A stretch of 33,348 nt of DNA from positions 1-33,348 of the forward strand of contig JANNRR010000154.1 of the NCBI GenBank assembly GCA_031401675.1, read 5' to 3'. Source of the stretch: JANNRR01 sp031401675. Lineage in GTDB: Bacteria > Pseudomonadota > Alphaproteobacteria > Rhodobacterales > Rhodobacteraceae. The notes under the pieces were generated by a model. That model saw only the letters and a program-made list of their open reading frames with translations, was not told where the DNA came from and made no database searches. Positions 18,675 through 27,677 of the stretch are shown here, one piece after another. The translations under genes and the position numbers were made by a program. Every line of letters begins with the position of its first letter. The stretch's first letter is position 1.

Positions 18675-20200
18675 GAATTCGCGCCCAAATCGGCATGGTC
18701 CTGAACCTTGATAAATGCATCGGCTGTCACACCTGTTCGGTCACCTGCAAGAACGTCTGGACCAGCCGCGAAGGCGTTGAATACGCGTGGTTCAATAATG
18801 TCGAAACCAAACCCGGGCTCGGCTATCCCACCGACTGGGAAAACCAGAAACGCTGGAACGGCGGCTGGGTGCGGACGGCCAACGGCACCTTGCAGCCAAA
18901 GCAGGGCAGCAAATGGCGCATCCTGGCCAACATCTTTGGCAACCCCGACCTGCCCGAGATCGACGACTATTATGAACCTTTCGATTTCGACTATGACCAT
19001 CTGAAATCCGCCCCGGAAATGAATGCCTTTCCGACCGCGCGCCCCCGGTCAAAGATCACCGGCGAGCGGATGGAAAAGATCGTCAAGGGCCCGAACTGGG
19101 AGGAAATCCTGGGCGGCGAGTTTTCCAAGCGGTCGCAAGATTACAACTTTGAGAACATCCAGAAGGAGATTTACGGCCAGTACGAAAACACCTTCATGAT
19201 GTATCTGCCACGCTTGTGCGAACATTGCCTGAACCCAGCCTGTGCGGCGGCCTGCCCTTCGGGGGCGATCTACAAGCGCGAAGAGGACGGGATCGTTCTG
19301 ATCGATCAGGAAAAGTGCCGGGGCTGGCGGATGTGCGTTTCGGCCTGCCCCTACAAGAAGGTCTATTACAACTGGGAATCCGGCAAATCTGAAAAATGCA
19401 CGCTGTGCTATCCGCGTATTGAATCCGGCAATCCGACCGTTTGTTCGGAAACCTGCGTGGGCCGCATCCGCTATATCGGCGTAATGCTGTATGACGCCGA
19501 CAAGATCGCCGATGCGGCCAATGTGCCCGAGGTGGCGGACCTCTATCAGGCGCATCTTGACGTGTTCATGGACCCGAACGATCCGGCGGTCATCGCACAG
19601 GCGCTGGCCGATGGGATCCCGCAGGACTGGGTCAAGGCGGCGCAGGCCAGCCCGATCTGGAAAATGGCAATGGACTGGAAGGTCGCCTTTCCGCTGCACC
19701 CCGAATACCGCACCCTGCCGATGGTCTGGTACATCCCGCCGCTGTCGCCGATCCAGAATGCCGCACAGGTTGGCGATCTGGGGATGAGCGGCGAACTGCC
19801 CGATGTGCGCAAGCTGCGCATTCCGGTCAAGTATCTGGCCAACATGCTGACCGCCGGGGCCGAGGAACCCGTGGTCAGCGCGCTGGAGCGGATGGCGGCG
19901 ATGCGGGCCTATATGCGGTCGAAAACCGTGGACGGGGTCATCAACGATGGCGTGGCCAGGCGCGTCGGTCTGACGCCGGCGCAGATCGAGGATATGTACA
20001 AGATCATGGCCTTGGCCGACTACGAAGACCGCTTCGTTATCCCGACGACGCACCGCGAACAGGTCGAGGAGGCGTATGACATCCACAGCGGCTGCGGCTT
20101 CACCGATGGCAACGGCTGTTCCACCGGGTCGATCGACAAAGGCACGCTGTTTGGTGGCAAGAAGAAGAAGACCCTGACCCTTCCGTCGGAGGCATTCTGA
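18671..20200 (+). CDS. narH: Respiratory nitrate reductase beta subunit (iron-sulfur)
   Basis: This electron-transfer subunit of 509 residues carries four iron-sulfur clusters. The four cysteine groups are present: CIGCHTCSVTC near residue 16, CEHCLNPACAAACP near residue 183, CRGWRMCVSACP near residue 216, and CTLCYPRIESG with CSETCVG near residues 243-262. In the third group a Trp replaces one Cys, the known NarH feature that gives a [3Fe-4S] cluster. Its ATG overlaps the narG stop and its TGA shares a base with the narJ start, so translation is coupled. It links the NarI hemes to the NarG molybdenum centre. Confidence 0.97.
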   Translation: MRIRAQIGMVLNLDKCIGCHTCSVTCKNVWTSREGVEYAWFNNVETKPGLGYPTDWENQKRWNGGWVRTANGTLQPKQGSKWRILANIFGNPDLPEIDDYYEPFDFDYDHLKSAPEMNAFPTARPRSKITGERMEKIVKGPNWEEILGGEFSKRSQDYNFENIQKEIYGQYENTFMMYLPRLCEHCLNPACAAACPSGAIYKREEDGIVLIDQEKCRGWRMCVSACPYKKVYYNWESGKSEKCTLCYPRIESGNPTVCSETCVGRIRYIGVMLYDADKIADAANVPEVADLYQAHLDVFMDPNDPAVIAQALADGIPQDWVKAAQASPIWKMAMDWKVAFPLHPEYRTLPMVWYIPPLSPIQNAAQVGDLGMSGELPDVRKLRIPVKYLANMLTAGAEEPVVSALERMAAMRAYMRSKTVDGVINDGVARRVGLTPAQIEDMYKIMALADYEDRFVIPTTHREQVEEAYDIHSGCGFTDGNGCSTGSIDKGTLFGGKKKKTLTLPSEAF

Positions 20201-20910
20201 TGGACCGAACCCTGAAAGCCCTGTCGCTGATCCTGAGCTATCCGACCGCTGAGTTGCAGAGTGCCATGCCCGAGATCGGCGGCGTTCTTGCCGCCGAAAC
20301 CCGGCTGACCGCCGCGGCGCGGCGCGATCTGCGCCCGTTGGTCGAGGCATTGGCCGGGCGCGACGTCTATGATCTGCAGGAAGACTACGTGATGTTGTTC
20401 GACCGCTCGCGGACCCTGTCGCTGAACCTCTTTGAACATGTCCACGGCGAAAGCCGGGACCGGGGCGAGGCGATGGTGTCGCTGGTGGACACCTACCGCG
20501 CGGCGGGGTTCGACCCGATCAGCACCGAACTGCCCGACCATTTGCCCGTGCTGCTGGAGTTTCTGGCGACACGGCCCGGCGATGAAGCGCGCGAGATGCT
20601 GGCCGATGCCGCGCATATCTTTGCCACGCTGGCCAAACGGCTGGACCGGCGCGACAGCGCCTATGGTGCAGTGTTTGGCGCGTTAAGGCAGCTGTCGGGC
20701 ACCGTTGCCGATGCGGAAACCGTCGCCCTGATGCTGCAACAACCCGAGGACGACCCGACCGACCTGACCGCCCTTGATGCGGTCTGGGCGGAGTCGGAAG
20801 TCACCTTTGGCCCCGACCCCAACGCTGGTTGCCCGCAAGTGCGGGACCTGCTGGCGGGCATGGACATTCCCGTAACCCCTGCACCGGGCCACCCGGTCGC
20901 GGCCGCATGA
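20200..20910 (+). CDS. narJ: Nitrate reductase assembly chaperone
   Basis: This cytoplasmic helical chaperone of 236 residues belongs to the NarJ/TorD-like family. It binds apo-NarGH during cofactor insertion and membrane attachment and is not part of the final enzyme. Typical NarJ features are the N-terminal LSLILSYPTAELQSAMPEIG and the central SLNLFEHVHGESRDRGEAM. The ATG at 20200 overlaps the narH stop, and the TGA at 20908-20910 overlaps the narI start. Order and length are standard for narGHJI. Confidence 0.95.
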   Translation: MDRTLKALSLILSYPTAELQSAMPEIGGVLAAETRLTAAARRDLRPLVEALAGRDVYDLQEDYVMLFDRSRTLSLNLFEHVHGESRDRGEAMVSLVDTYRAAGFDPISTELPDHLPVLLEFLATRPGDEAREMLADAAHIFATLAKRLDRRDSAYGAVFGALRQLSGTVADAETVALMLQQPEDDPTDLTALDAVWAESEVTFGPDPNAGCPQVRDLLAGMDIPVTPAPGHPVAAA

Positions 20911-21650
20911 CCGAGGCGATGATGCACAACTTCCTTTTCGGCATTTACCCTTACATCGCGCTGAGCGTGATGATCATCGGCACGATTGCGCGCTATGAAA
21001 CCGTGCCCTTCACCTGGAAATCCTCGTCGTCGCAACTGTTGCGGCGCAAGCAACTGATCCTGGGATCGGTGTTGTTTCATCTGGGGGTGCTGGTCATCTT
21101 CGTGGGTCACCTCTTTGGCCTGCTGACCCCGCTCTGGTTGGTCGAGGCCCTGGGGATCAGCCATTCGGTCAAGCAGATCCTGGCCGTGGTCGTGGGCGGC
21201 ATTGCCGGGGTGGCAGCATTGGCCGGGGGCGTCATCCTGATCCACCGCCGTCTGGTCGACCCGCGCATCCGGGCCACGTCCAGTGCGATGGACATCGCCA
21301 TCCTGTCGCTGCTGCTGGTGCAGCTGACATTGGGCATGCTGACGATTACCGTTTCCCTGCAGCATCTTGATGGCGGCGAGATGGTCAGGTTCATGCAATG
21401 GGCGCAGGCGATTTTCACCTTTGACGGGGACGCTGCCGACTATGTTGCAGGCGCGCCCCTGCTGTTCCAGTTGCACATCTTTCTGGGGCTGACGATCTTT
21501 GTCCTGTTCCCGTTCTCGCGGCTGGTGCACATGCTGTCGGTGCCCGTCCGCTATGTCACGCTGCGGCCCGGCTGGCAAATCGTCCGGTCGCGCCGGGCCA
21601 AGGTCCTGCCCCGGTCTGAAATCACGGCCACCATCAAACCGGCGGAGTAG
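20907..21650 (+). CDS. narI: Respiratory nitrate reductase gamma subunit (cytochrome b)
   Basis: This diheme membrane subunit of 247 residues has five helices; it oxidises quinol and feeds electrons to NarH. The four heme-ligand histidines are His58, His68, His190 and His208, almost the same numbers as E. coli NarI (56, 66, 187, 205). I place the start at the ATG at 20907, overlapping the narJ TGA; an ATG at 20919 is also possible. A longer upstream extension in this frame overlaps narJ and is rejected. The next gene, a prolyl isomerase, begins 6 bases downstream. Confidence 0.95.
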   Translation: MTEAMMHNFLFGIYPYIALSVMIIGTIARYETVPFTWKSSSSQLLRRKQLILGSVLFHLGVLVIFVGHLFGLLTPLWLVEALGISHSVKQILAVVVGGIAGVAALAGGVILIHRRLVDPRIRATSSAMDIAILSLLLVQLTLGMLTITVSLQHLDGGEMVRFMQWAQAIFTFDGDAADYVAGAPLLFQLHIFLGLTIFVLFPFSRLVHMLSVPVRYVTLRPGWQIVRSRRAKVLPRSEITATIKPAE

Positions 21651-21655
21651 GACCC

Positions 21656-22510
21656 ATGCACCACGCCCCCTTGTTCCCTGAGGTTATCGTCAACGGCGAG
21701 GTCATTGCCGCAGCCGCCATCGCCGCCGAGGCGCAGAACCACACAGCCCCCAAGGGCAAGCCCGGCCTGGCCTGGCGAATGGCGGCGCGGGCGCTGACCA
21801 TCCGCAAGCTCTTGCTGGACGAGGCGGCGCTGCGGGGGATCGCCGCCATCCCGGCCCCGGTCGGCCCGGGCCTGACCGAAACGTCCGAGGAGGCGCAGAT
21901 CCGGGCCCTGCTGGAGGCGGTGATCACTGTCATCCCCCCGACCGGGGCCGACCTGTTGGCGGTCTGGAACCGCGACCCCGCCCGTTTCCGCGCGCCGCCC
22001 TTGTGGGAGGCATCGCATATCCTGTGTGCAGCAGACCCTTCGGACCGCAGCGGAACTGCCGCCGCACAGCACCGGGCCGAGGCGATCCTTGCCACTCTGA
22101 CCGCCGATCCCAAAGCCTTTGGCCGCATCGCACGCGAGGCCAGCGACTGTTCGTCCAAGGCAAATGGCGGCATGTTGGGCCAGCTTGGCCCGGGCGATAC
22201 GATGCCGGAGTTCGAGGTGGTGCTGCGCGACCTTGCCGTGGGTCAAACCTGTGCCGCCCCGGTGCGCACGCGTTTCGGCTGGCATGTTATCCGGCTAGAT
22301 GCCTTTGCCGAGGGGCAGGTGCTGCCTTTTGCCGCCGTGTGCCCCCGGCTGGCAGAAGCCGCAGAAAAGGCCGCATGGACCCAGGCCGCCCACGCCTTTA
22401 CCACGCAGCTGATGGCATCGGCAGTGGTCCATGGTGTGGATTTCACGGCACATCTGGGGCAACAGGAGCAGGGCGACCGTGGCGGTTCAGAAGCCCGACC
22501 GCCTGATTGA
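21656..22510 (+). CDS. Parvulin-type peptidyl-prolyl isomerase of the nar operon
   Basis: This protein has 284 residues, with a parvulin/PpiC domain at about residues 115-218. Family motifs are visible: WEASHILCAADP, GGMLGQLGPGDTMPEFE and TRFGWHVIRLD. The N-terminal 110 residues form an Ala-rich helical region like that of NifM/SurA-type isomerases. No signal peptide is evident, so it is probably cytoplasmic and could help fold or assemble Nar subunits. It lies 6 bases after narI and is surely in the operon. Its stop codon (22508-22510) is embedded in the next FNR-type box. The role in nitrate reductase maturation is inferred from place. Confidence 0.85.
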   Translation: MHHAPLFPEVIVNGEVIAAAAIAAEAQNHTAPKGKPGLAWRMAARALTIRKLLLDEAALRGIAAIPAPVGPGLTETSEEAQIRALLEAVITVIPPTGADLLAVWNRDPARFRAPPLWEASHILCAADPSDRSGTAAAQHRAEAILATLTADPKAFGRIAREASDCSSKANGGMLGQLGPGDTMPEFEVVLRDLAVGQTCAAPVRTRFGWHVIRLDAFAEGQVLPFAAVCPRLAEAAEKAAWTQAAHAFTTQLMASAVVHGVDFTAHLGQQEQGDRGGSEARPPD

Positions 22511-22520
22511 TCTGGGTCAA
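22507..22520 (+). promoter_or_regulatory. FNR-type box upstream of the DUF4342 gene
   Basis: TTGATCTGGGTCAA fits TTGAT-N4-ATCAA with one mismatch and overlaps the stop codon of the isomerase gene. Its centre is 65 bases ahead of the DUF4342 ATG. A weak -10, CAGACT (22542-22547), lies at about the right distance for a class II activated promoter. Confidence 0.65.
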
Positions 22521-22578
22521 TGTCATCCGGGCCAGATATGTCAGACTGCGCGCTGACACAGCAACCGGGAGTCACCAG

Positions 22579-22926
22579 ATGCCTGATAAGGACAAGACGT
22601 CAGTTTCGGCGGCGAAGGCTGAAGCAAATCCGGACCACGGGCACAAACCGACATGGACAGAACAGATCCATGTGCGCGGCGACGAGCTGGTATCCTCGGT
22701 CAAACGACTGGCGGCCGAAGGTTCGGTCAAGCGCATTCGCGTGGTCGAACCGAACGGCGATATCGTGCTGGAAATGCCTCTGACAATCGGGGCGATTGCG
22801 GGCGGCGCGGTCATCCTTGCGGCACCGTTGCTGGCCGTACTGGGGGCGCTGGCGGCATTTGTGGCCGAGGTCAAGGTTGAAATCGTGCGGAGTGGGGATC
22901 ACCCGGACGAGCAGCCGAAGGCCTGA
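22579..22926 (+). CDS. DUF4342-type small membrane protein
   Basis: This protein of 115 residues has a charged N-terminus, then TWTEQIHVRGDELVSSVKRL (residues about 30-49), a short beta-like KRIRVVEPNGDIVLEMPLT, and one or two membrane helices (about 73-100, Ala/Leu/Gly-rich). It ends in a short acidic tail. The layout matches the DUF4342 family, whose function is unknown to me. The start is the ATG at 22579, with GGGAG 7 bases upstream. Being just downstream of narI-ppiC with its own FNR-type box, it is likely induced at low oxygen. Confidence 0.75.
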   Translation: MPDKDKTSVSAAKAEANPDHGHKPTWTEQIHVRGDELVSSVKRLAAEGSVKRIRVVEPNGDIVLEMPLTIGAIAGGAVILAAPLLAVLGALAAFVAEVKVEIVRSGDHPDEQPKA

Positions 22927-22936
22927 GCGGGCGGGT

Positions 22937-23011
22937 TCCGCCGGAAAGAACCGGCACGGCGGGAGTAGCGCAGTGCTGTGCCGCGATTTGTGGTGGCGCG
23001 CCGGTCGCGCC
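22937..23011. terminator. Possible terminator hairpins between convergent genes
   Basis: GCCGG (22940-22944) pairs with CCGGC (22951-22955) around AAAGAA, extended by CCG/CGG with a bulge. GGCGCG (22995-23000) pairs with CGCGCC (23006-23011). Neither has a T-run. They lie between the DUF4342 gene and the convergent P-type ATPase gene, so they may stop transcription from either side. Confidence 0.35.
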
Positions 23012-23143
23012 CGCCGAAGACCAAGCGCGGAACGTTCACTTGTGCCGCCCGCAGCGGGCCCTGGCGAGGACCCAGCATCAGAATGCACCCGGCCCGGAGT
23101 GGTGCCGGACGCGCCATGCCCGGGTTGCGCGGGCCAACCCCGA

Positions 23144-25723
23144 TCAGCCATGAGCCGGACGCCCCTTGGTCCGGACTGGTTGCACGACGCCCCGCCAGAT
23201 CGGTTTCAGCAGCTCCAGCGCCAGCAGGACCCCCAGACTTGCCGCCAGCGGCACGACGAGCCAGACGGCATCAAGGCTGCCAAACCGGAACAGGGCGCGC
23301 GCCGGGTCCCAGAACACGGTAACGGCGAGCAAGGCCCCCACGACGGGCAACACCACGGCCAATGCCCGGTTTGGCCGGGTGATCGCGGTGATGATCGAAG
23401 CGGACATTGACCGGTTGACAAAGATCAGCGTCACGATGGCCAGCACGAGGGTGTGAAAGGTCAGAGCGCGGACCTGATCCGGATCGAACCCGTAGTCCGG
23501 TGCCAGAAACAGCATGGCGGTCGTAATCGCCAGCACCAGAGCGCCCTGCAGCAGGCTCCAGATGATTGTCGGCGTGGAAAACAGCGGCTCGGACACCGGG
23601 CGGGGCGGGCGGTCCATGATGCCGTCTTCCTCGGACTCGGCCTCGAAAACCAGGGAACAGACCGGGTCGATGACCATTTCAAGGAACGCGATGTGCACCG
23701 GGCTCAGCAGCAACGGCATCCCGAACAGCAGCGGGATCAGCGCCAGACCGGCAATCGGAACATGCACGGCCAGAATGAAGCACATCGCCTTGCGCAGATT
23801 GTCGTAGATCCGCCGCCCCAGCCGGACGGTGGCCACGATGGAGCCGAAATCATCATCCAGCAGCACGACGGATGCCGCCTCGCGGGCCACATCGGTGCCG
23901 CGACCGCCCATCGCCACGCCGATATCAGCAGCCTTCAGCGAGGGTGCGTCGTTCACCCCGTCGCCGGTCATGGCCACGATGGCGCCGTTCGCCTGCAACG
24001 CCTGGACGATGCGCAGTTTCTGTTCTGGCATGATCCGGGCGAAGACGGTGGCGGTTTGCACGGCCGCAGCAAGACCGGCGTCAGACATTGCGGCCAGGGC
24101 GGTGCCGTCAATCACACCATCGTCGCCGATGCCCGCATCCTGCGCGATGGAACGCGCCGTGGCCGGATAGTCGCCGGTGATCATGATGATCCGGATGCCG
24201 GCGCTGCGGCATTGGGCGACCGCCGCCGGCACGGAAGCGCGCAACGGGTCGGCCAGCCCGACCAGACCCAGAAAGCGAAAGTCGAAGTTGCGCTGATCGG
24301 CTGGCAAGTCAGCCGCATCCGATGCAGCCTCGGCCACGCCCAGTACGCGCAAACCACGCGCAGCCATCGTATCCACCGCCGCCATCAACGTGGTGCGGGA
24401 CGGCGCATCAAGGCGACACAGATCGACAATGGCCTCGGGTGCGCCTTTGGCCGCAACTGCGTGGCGACCTGTCGGATCGGCACGGTCCCAGACCTGCGAC
24501 ATGGCCAGCAACTCTGGCGACAACGGATAGGACCGTATCAGCGTGCAACCGTCGGCCGGCAGCGTTTCGCCGCTGCGCTGGTCGGCTTTCGCCAGGGCGT
24601 GAAACGCCTTTTCCATCGGGTCGAACGGTTCCGGGGCGCAGGCCATGACCCCCGCTGCTGCCAGTTCCCGGAATGCTTCGGGCAATGGGTCCTGATCGAT
24701 CACCAGGGCCTGCCCGTCTGGCAACAGCAGCGCCGCAATCGTCATCCGGTTCTCGGTCAACGTGCCGGTCTTGTCGGTGCAGAGCACCGACGCGGCCCCA
24801 AGCGCCTCGATCGCCGAGGCGCGGCGCGTCAGGACCCGCGCCTTTGATATTCGCCATGCGCCCATCGCCATGAACACCGCCAGCACCATCGGAAATTCCT
24901 CGGGCAGCATCGACATGCCGACGGCGATCCCGGCCAGAACGCCTTGCAGCCATTCGCCGTGCCAGGTTCCATAGATCGCCACGACCATCAGGCTGACCGC
25001 TCCGCCCATCAGGGCAAAGGCCAGCACCAGCCGGCGCATCTGGCCCTGCAGGTGCGGGGTCGCGGTTTCCAGCAGGTTCAGCGATGCGCCGATCTTGCCG
25101 ATTTCACTGCGGATGCCGGTTGCCGTCACTTCGGCCAGTGCCGTTCCGCGCACAATCAGGGTGCCGGAAAACACCATCGGTTGATCTTCACCGCCGGGTC
25201 TCGCGGCAGCTGTAGCCGAGCCTGCGGACTTGCGCACCGGAACCGCCTCGCCGGTCAACAGCGATTCATCGGCGGACAGGTCCGCGGCCTGCAACAGCCG
25301 GGCGTCGGCGGGCACCCGGTCGCCTTCGGCCAGCATGATCAGATCGCCGCGCACCACGTCGCGACCGGCAATTCGGATCTGGCTGCCGCCACGCATTACC
25401 AGGGCGCGCGGGCTGGTCAGATCGCGCAGCGCTTCCAGCACCCGTTCCGTCCGCGCCTCTTGCACCGCAGTGATGCCGACCGACAGGCAGGCGAAACCGA
25501 GAAGGATCAGCGCCTCGTCCCGGCTGCCCAGCAGCAGATAGACACCGCCGCCAATCAACAGCAGCGCCAGCATCGGTTCGCGCAAGGTATTCAGAACGAT
25601 GCGTACCCACGTGCGGCGTTTGGCCTGCGGCAAGGCATTCGGTCCGTCGGCCTGCAGCCGGGCCGACGCTTCGGCGTCTGAAAGGCCCGGCAACTTGGCC
25701 GCGGCGGGCGAAACAACATCCAT
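23144..25723 (-). CDS. Cation-transporting P-type ATPase of unresolved ion specificity
   Basis: This inner-membrane ion pump has 859 residues, usual for P2/P3-like bacterial pumps. The phosphorylated residue is Asp317 in CTDKTGTLTEN. The actuator motif is LTGEAVPV (156-163, where TGES is typical), and the hinge is GDGVNDAPSLKAADIG. About ten membrane helices are visible. Cation-site helix M4 reads PEEFP (274-278) instead of the calcium-pump PEGLP, and M6 contains EMVIDPVCSLVFEAE with one Asp and extra acids. No heavy-metal domain or CPC motif is seen, so it is not a copper or zinc pump; calcium, protons or another ion remain possible. The ATG at 25721-25723 follows GGAG by 9 bases. It lies 188 bases after cbpM on the same strand. 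Confidence 0.9.
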   Translation of the reverse strand: MDVVSPAAAKLPGLSDAEASARLQADGPNALPQAKRRTWVRIVLNTLREPMLALLLIGGGVYLLLGSRDEALILLGFACLSVGITAVQEARTERVLEALRDLTSPRALVMRGGSQIRIAGRDVVRGDLIMLAEGDRVPADARLLQAADLSADESLLTGEAVPVRKSAGSATAAARPGGEDQPMVFSGTLIVRGTALAEVTATGIRSEIGKIGASLNLLETATPHLQGQMRRLVLAFALMGGAVSLMVVAIYGTWHGEWLQGVLAGIAVGMSMLPEEFPMVLAVFMAMGAWRISKARVLTRRASAIEALGAASVLCTDKTGTLTENRMTIAALLLPDGQALVIDQDPLPEAFRELAAAGVMACAPEPFDPMEKAFHALAKADQRSGETLPADGCTLIRSYPLSPELLAMSQVWDRADPTGRHAVAAKGAPEAIVDLCRLDAPSRTTLMAAVDTMAARGLRVLGVAEAASDAADLPADQRNFDFRFLGLVGLADPLRASVPAAVAQCRSAGIRIIMITGDYPATARSIAQDAGIGDDGVIDGTALAAMSDAGLAAAVQTATVFARIMPEQKLRIVQALQANGAIVAMTGDGVNDAPSLKAADIGVAMGGRGTDVAREAASVVLLDDDFGSIVATVRLGRRIYDNLRKAMCFILAVHVPIAGLALIPLLFGMPLLLSPVHIAFLEMVIDPVCSLVFEAESEEDGIMDRPPRPVSEPLFSTPTIIWSLLQGALVLAITTAMLFLAPDYGFDPDQVRALTFHTLVLAIVTLIFVNRSMSASIITAITRPNRALAVVLPVVGALLAVTVFWDPARALFRFGSLDAVWLVVPLAASLGVLLALELLKPIWRGVVQPVRTKGRPAHG

Positions 25724-25911
25724 CTATCAACTCCGCAGGGGATTCGCCGCAATTCGTTGGCACGACATGAAGCGCATGTGGCAGGCCTTGCCAACAGATC
25801 GTTGGCCCGAATTCGGTCCGCATCACGGATCGGCCGGATCACCTGTCACGGCGGATCGTGCCGGGGCGGCACGCAGATAGGCACCAGCGCGTGTCGATTT
25901 CCGGTGAAGAC

Positions 25912-26253
25912 CTAGCCGTTGCCCGTTTCCGCCAGAAGCCGCGCCCCGACCCTGGTTCGCACCTCTGGCGGTTCCGCGTCCAGCGCTTGCGCAACACGGT
26001 GCAGGCTGAACCGCGCCGCATGCAGCGCGTCGATCAGCGCTATCACGACTGCCAACCCGTCCTCGGTCAGATCAAACTGCTCTGCCAGGTCGCACAGCAA
26101 CTCCAGCCGGGCCAGATCAACCGGGCGATAAATCCGGCCCGCTTCGGTTTGCAACGGCTCTACCAGAGCGGCGGCGACAAAGACATCAAGCCGTTGCCGG
26201 GTAAGACGTGCGATGGCCGCAATGGCCGCATCTTCGCTGAAGGATGTGGTCAT
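25912..26253 (-). CDS. cbpM: Chaperone modulator CbpM
   Basis: This small helical protein of 113 residues has the MerR-like first part seen in CbpM (LDVFVAAALVEPLQTEAGRI, then YRPVDLARLELLCDLAEQF). CbpM binds the J-domain of CbpA and inhibits it. The ATG (26251-26253) overlaps the TGA of the DnaJ-type gene as ATGA, so the two are translationally coupled. The order cbpA-cbpM is the same as in E. coli. Confidence 0.88.
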   Translation of the reverse strand: MTTSFSEDAAIAAIARLTRQRLDVFVAAALVEPLQTEAGRIYRPVDLARLELLCDLAEQFDLTEDGLAVVIALIDALHAARFSLHRVAQALDAEPPEVRTRVGARLLAETGNG

Positions 26254-27197
26254 TCCGGCACCCCCTTGAACAGGTCATTGCGCGGATCATAGGCATGATC
26301 CTTGCGCCATTCCTCGATGAATGCCCGCAGATCGGGATCGACTTTGGGTGGCATGGCGACGCGCAGCTCGATCCGCTGATCCCCCGGTTTGCCGGTTGCC
26401 CGTCCAATCCCGCGCCCGCGCAGCCGCAGCGTCTGACCGCTGGTTGCCCCGGCCGGAACCGAGACGCTGACGGGCCCGTCAATGGTCGGGGCGGTGACTT
26501 TGCCGCCAAGGACCGCTTCGTCCAGGGTAATCGGCAAGGTCATCACGATATCATCCCCGTCGCGGCGGAATACCGGGTGCGCCTGTATCCTGACAGTGAC
26601 CAAGGCATCGCCCGCAGGTCCGCCGCCATGGCCCGGGCCGCCTTTGCCGCGCAAGCGAAGCGTCTGGCCGTCCTGCAGCCCCCTGGGAATCTGCACCTCG
26701 ATTTCGCGGCCATCAGGCAGGGTCAGCCGGGTTTTCGTGCCGCGTGCCGCGTCCAGGAACGGCACATCGAGCGTGAAGCGCAAATCCTGCCCGGTTGCGG
26801 CGAAGCCTTCCCTGAACTGCGAACCCGGTGGCGCACCGCCGCCGCCGCGCTGGCGAAGAATTTCCGCAAAGATATCGGCAGGGTCGCCAGAATCCTGAAA
26901 GCCCCGGCGCGGCCGATAGGGATGGTCGGCGGTTTCGGCGTAATCCCGGTAGAAATTGCGCGGTGGACGTTCGGCGCCGGTCTCGTCAATCTCGCCGGCA
27001 TCGAACCGGGCCCGCCGTTCGGGATCGCCCAGCAGATCATGGGCTGCATTGACCAGTTTGAACCGCGCCTCGGCCTTTGGGTCATCAGGGTGCAGGTCCG
27101 GATGCGAACTGCGCACCAGTTTGCGGTAGGCTTTCTTGATCTCGGCAGGCGTGGCCGTCCTGGTCAGACCAAGGGCCGCATAAGGATCATTCGCCAT
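26250..27197 (-). CDS. cbpA: CbpA-type DnaJ co-chaperone
   Basis: This protein has 315 residues. An N-terminal J-domain (residues 3-70) carries the HPD motif at 32-34, which stimulates DnaK. A Gly/Phe-poor linker follows, then two C-terminal substrate-binding domains (about 125-300) without the DnaJ zinc finger. This is the CbpA architecture. I choose the ATG at 27195-27197 (MANDPYAALG), since the J-domain begins there; a longer frame starts upstream but its Arg/Cys-rich head looks non-coding. The gene lies 40 bases after a small membrane-protein gene and overlaps cbpM. An FNR-type box upstream of that first gene suggests low-oxygen expression. Confidence 0.92.
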   Translation of the reverse strand: MANDPYAALGLTRTATPAEIKKAYRKLVRSSHPDLHPDDPKAEARFKLVNAAHDLLGDPERRARFDAGEIDETGAERPPRNFYRDYAETADHPYRPRRGFQDSGDPADIFAEILRQRGGGGAPPGSQFREGFAATGQDLRFTLDVPFLDAARGTKTRLTLPDGREIEVQIPRGLQDGQTLRLRGKGGPGHGGGPAGDALVTVRIQAHPVFRRDGDDIVMTLPITLDEAVLGGKVTAPTIDGPVSVSVPAGATSGQTLRLRGRGIGRATGKPGDQRIELRVAMPPKVDPDLRAFIEEWRKDHAYDPRNDLFKGVPE

Positions 27198-27237
27198 CGT
27201 CTGTCTTATCCCCCCGGTCGCCCTGTTCCGATCCCGA

Positions 27238-27615
27238 CTATTGACGCTGCAACATCGACGACACAATCAGACCGGACGCCGGAAAATAGAGTGCTTCCGA
27301 GATTGCCCCCAGGATCGCTTCTTCCCAGGAGTAGTCCGGTCCGATGGCCTGCCCGACTTCGCCAAAGGCAAACATGACCCACCAAAGGCCGGCATAGGCA
27401 AGCCATTGGTTCTTCAGCGGGTCCTGCACCAGAGTGTACATCAGCACGAACGCGGTCGCCGTTCCGAACTTTGATACTGCGACGCCCAGCAGGAATGCCG
27501 TCGGCGACTCTCCGGGCGGTTGCAGGCCGGTTACGGCAGAGGACAATCCGTAGACCAGAACCGGGACGAAGAAGATCACTAGCCAAACGGCCATGATCGC
27601 AAGGACTATTCGCAT
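27238..27615 (-). CDS. Uncharacterised four-helix membrane protein
   Basis: This protein of 125 residues has four probable membrane helices (about 3-25, 40-62, 70-90, 100-120), few charges, and a Trp/Phe-rich middle (QWLAYAGLWWVMFAFGEVGQ). I do not recognise a family. The start is the ATG at 27613-27615, with a weak GGGAT upstream. It is the first gene of a leftward unit with cbpA and cbpM. A putative FNR-type promoter ends about 56 bases upstream. The hydrophobic pattern and high GC at third positions support a real gene. Confidence 0.7.
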   Translation of the reverse strand: MRIVLAIMAVWLVIFFVPVLVYGLSSAVTGLQPPGESPTAFLLGVAVSKFGTATAFVLMYTLVQDPLKNQWLAYAGLWWVMFAFGEVGQAIGPDYSWEEAILGAISEALYFPASGLIVSSMLQRQ

Positions 27616-27677
27616 CCGAGATGATCCCGTGCCGGCGTTTCAATGAAGGACCTCGGTTTGCCCGCGCCTACCGTGCA

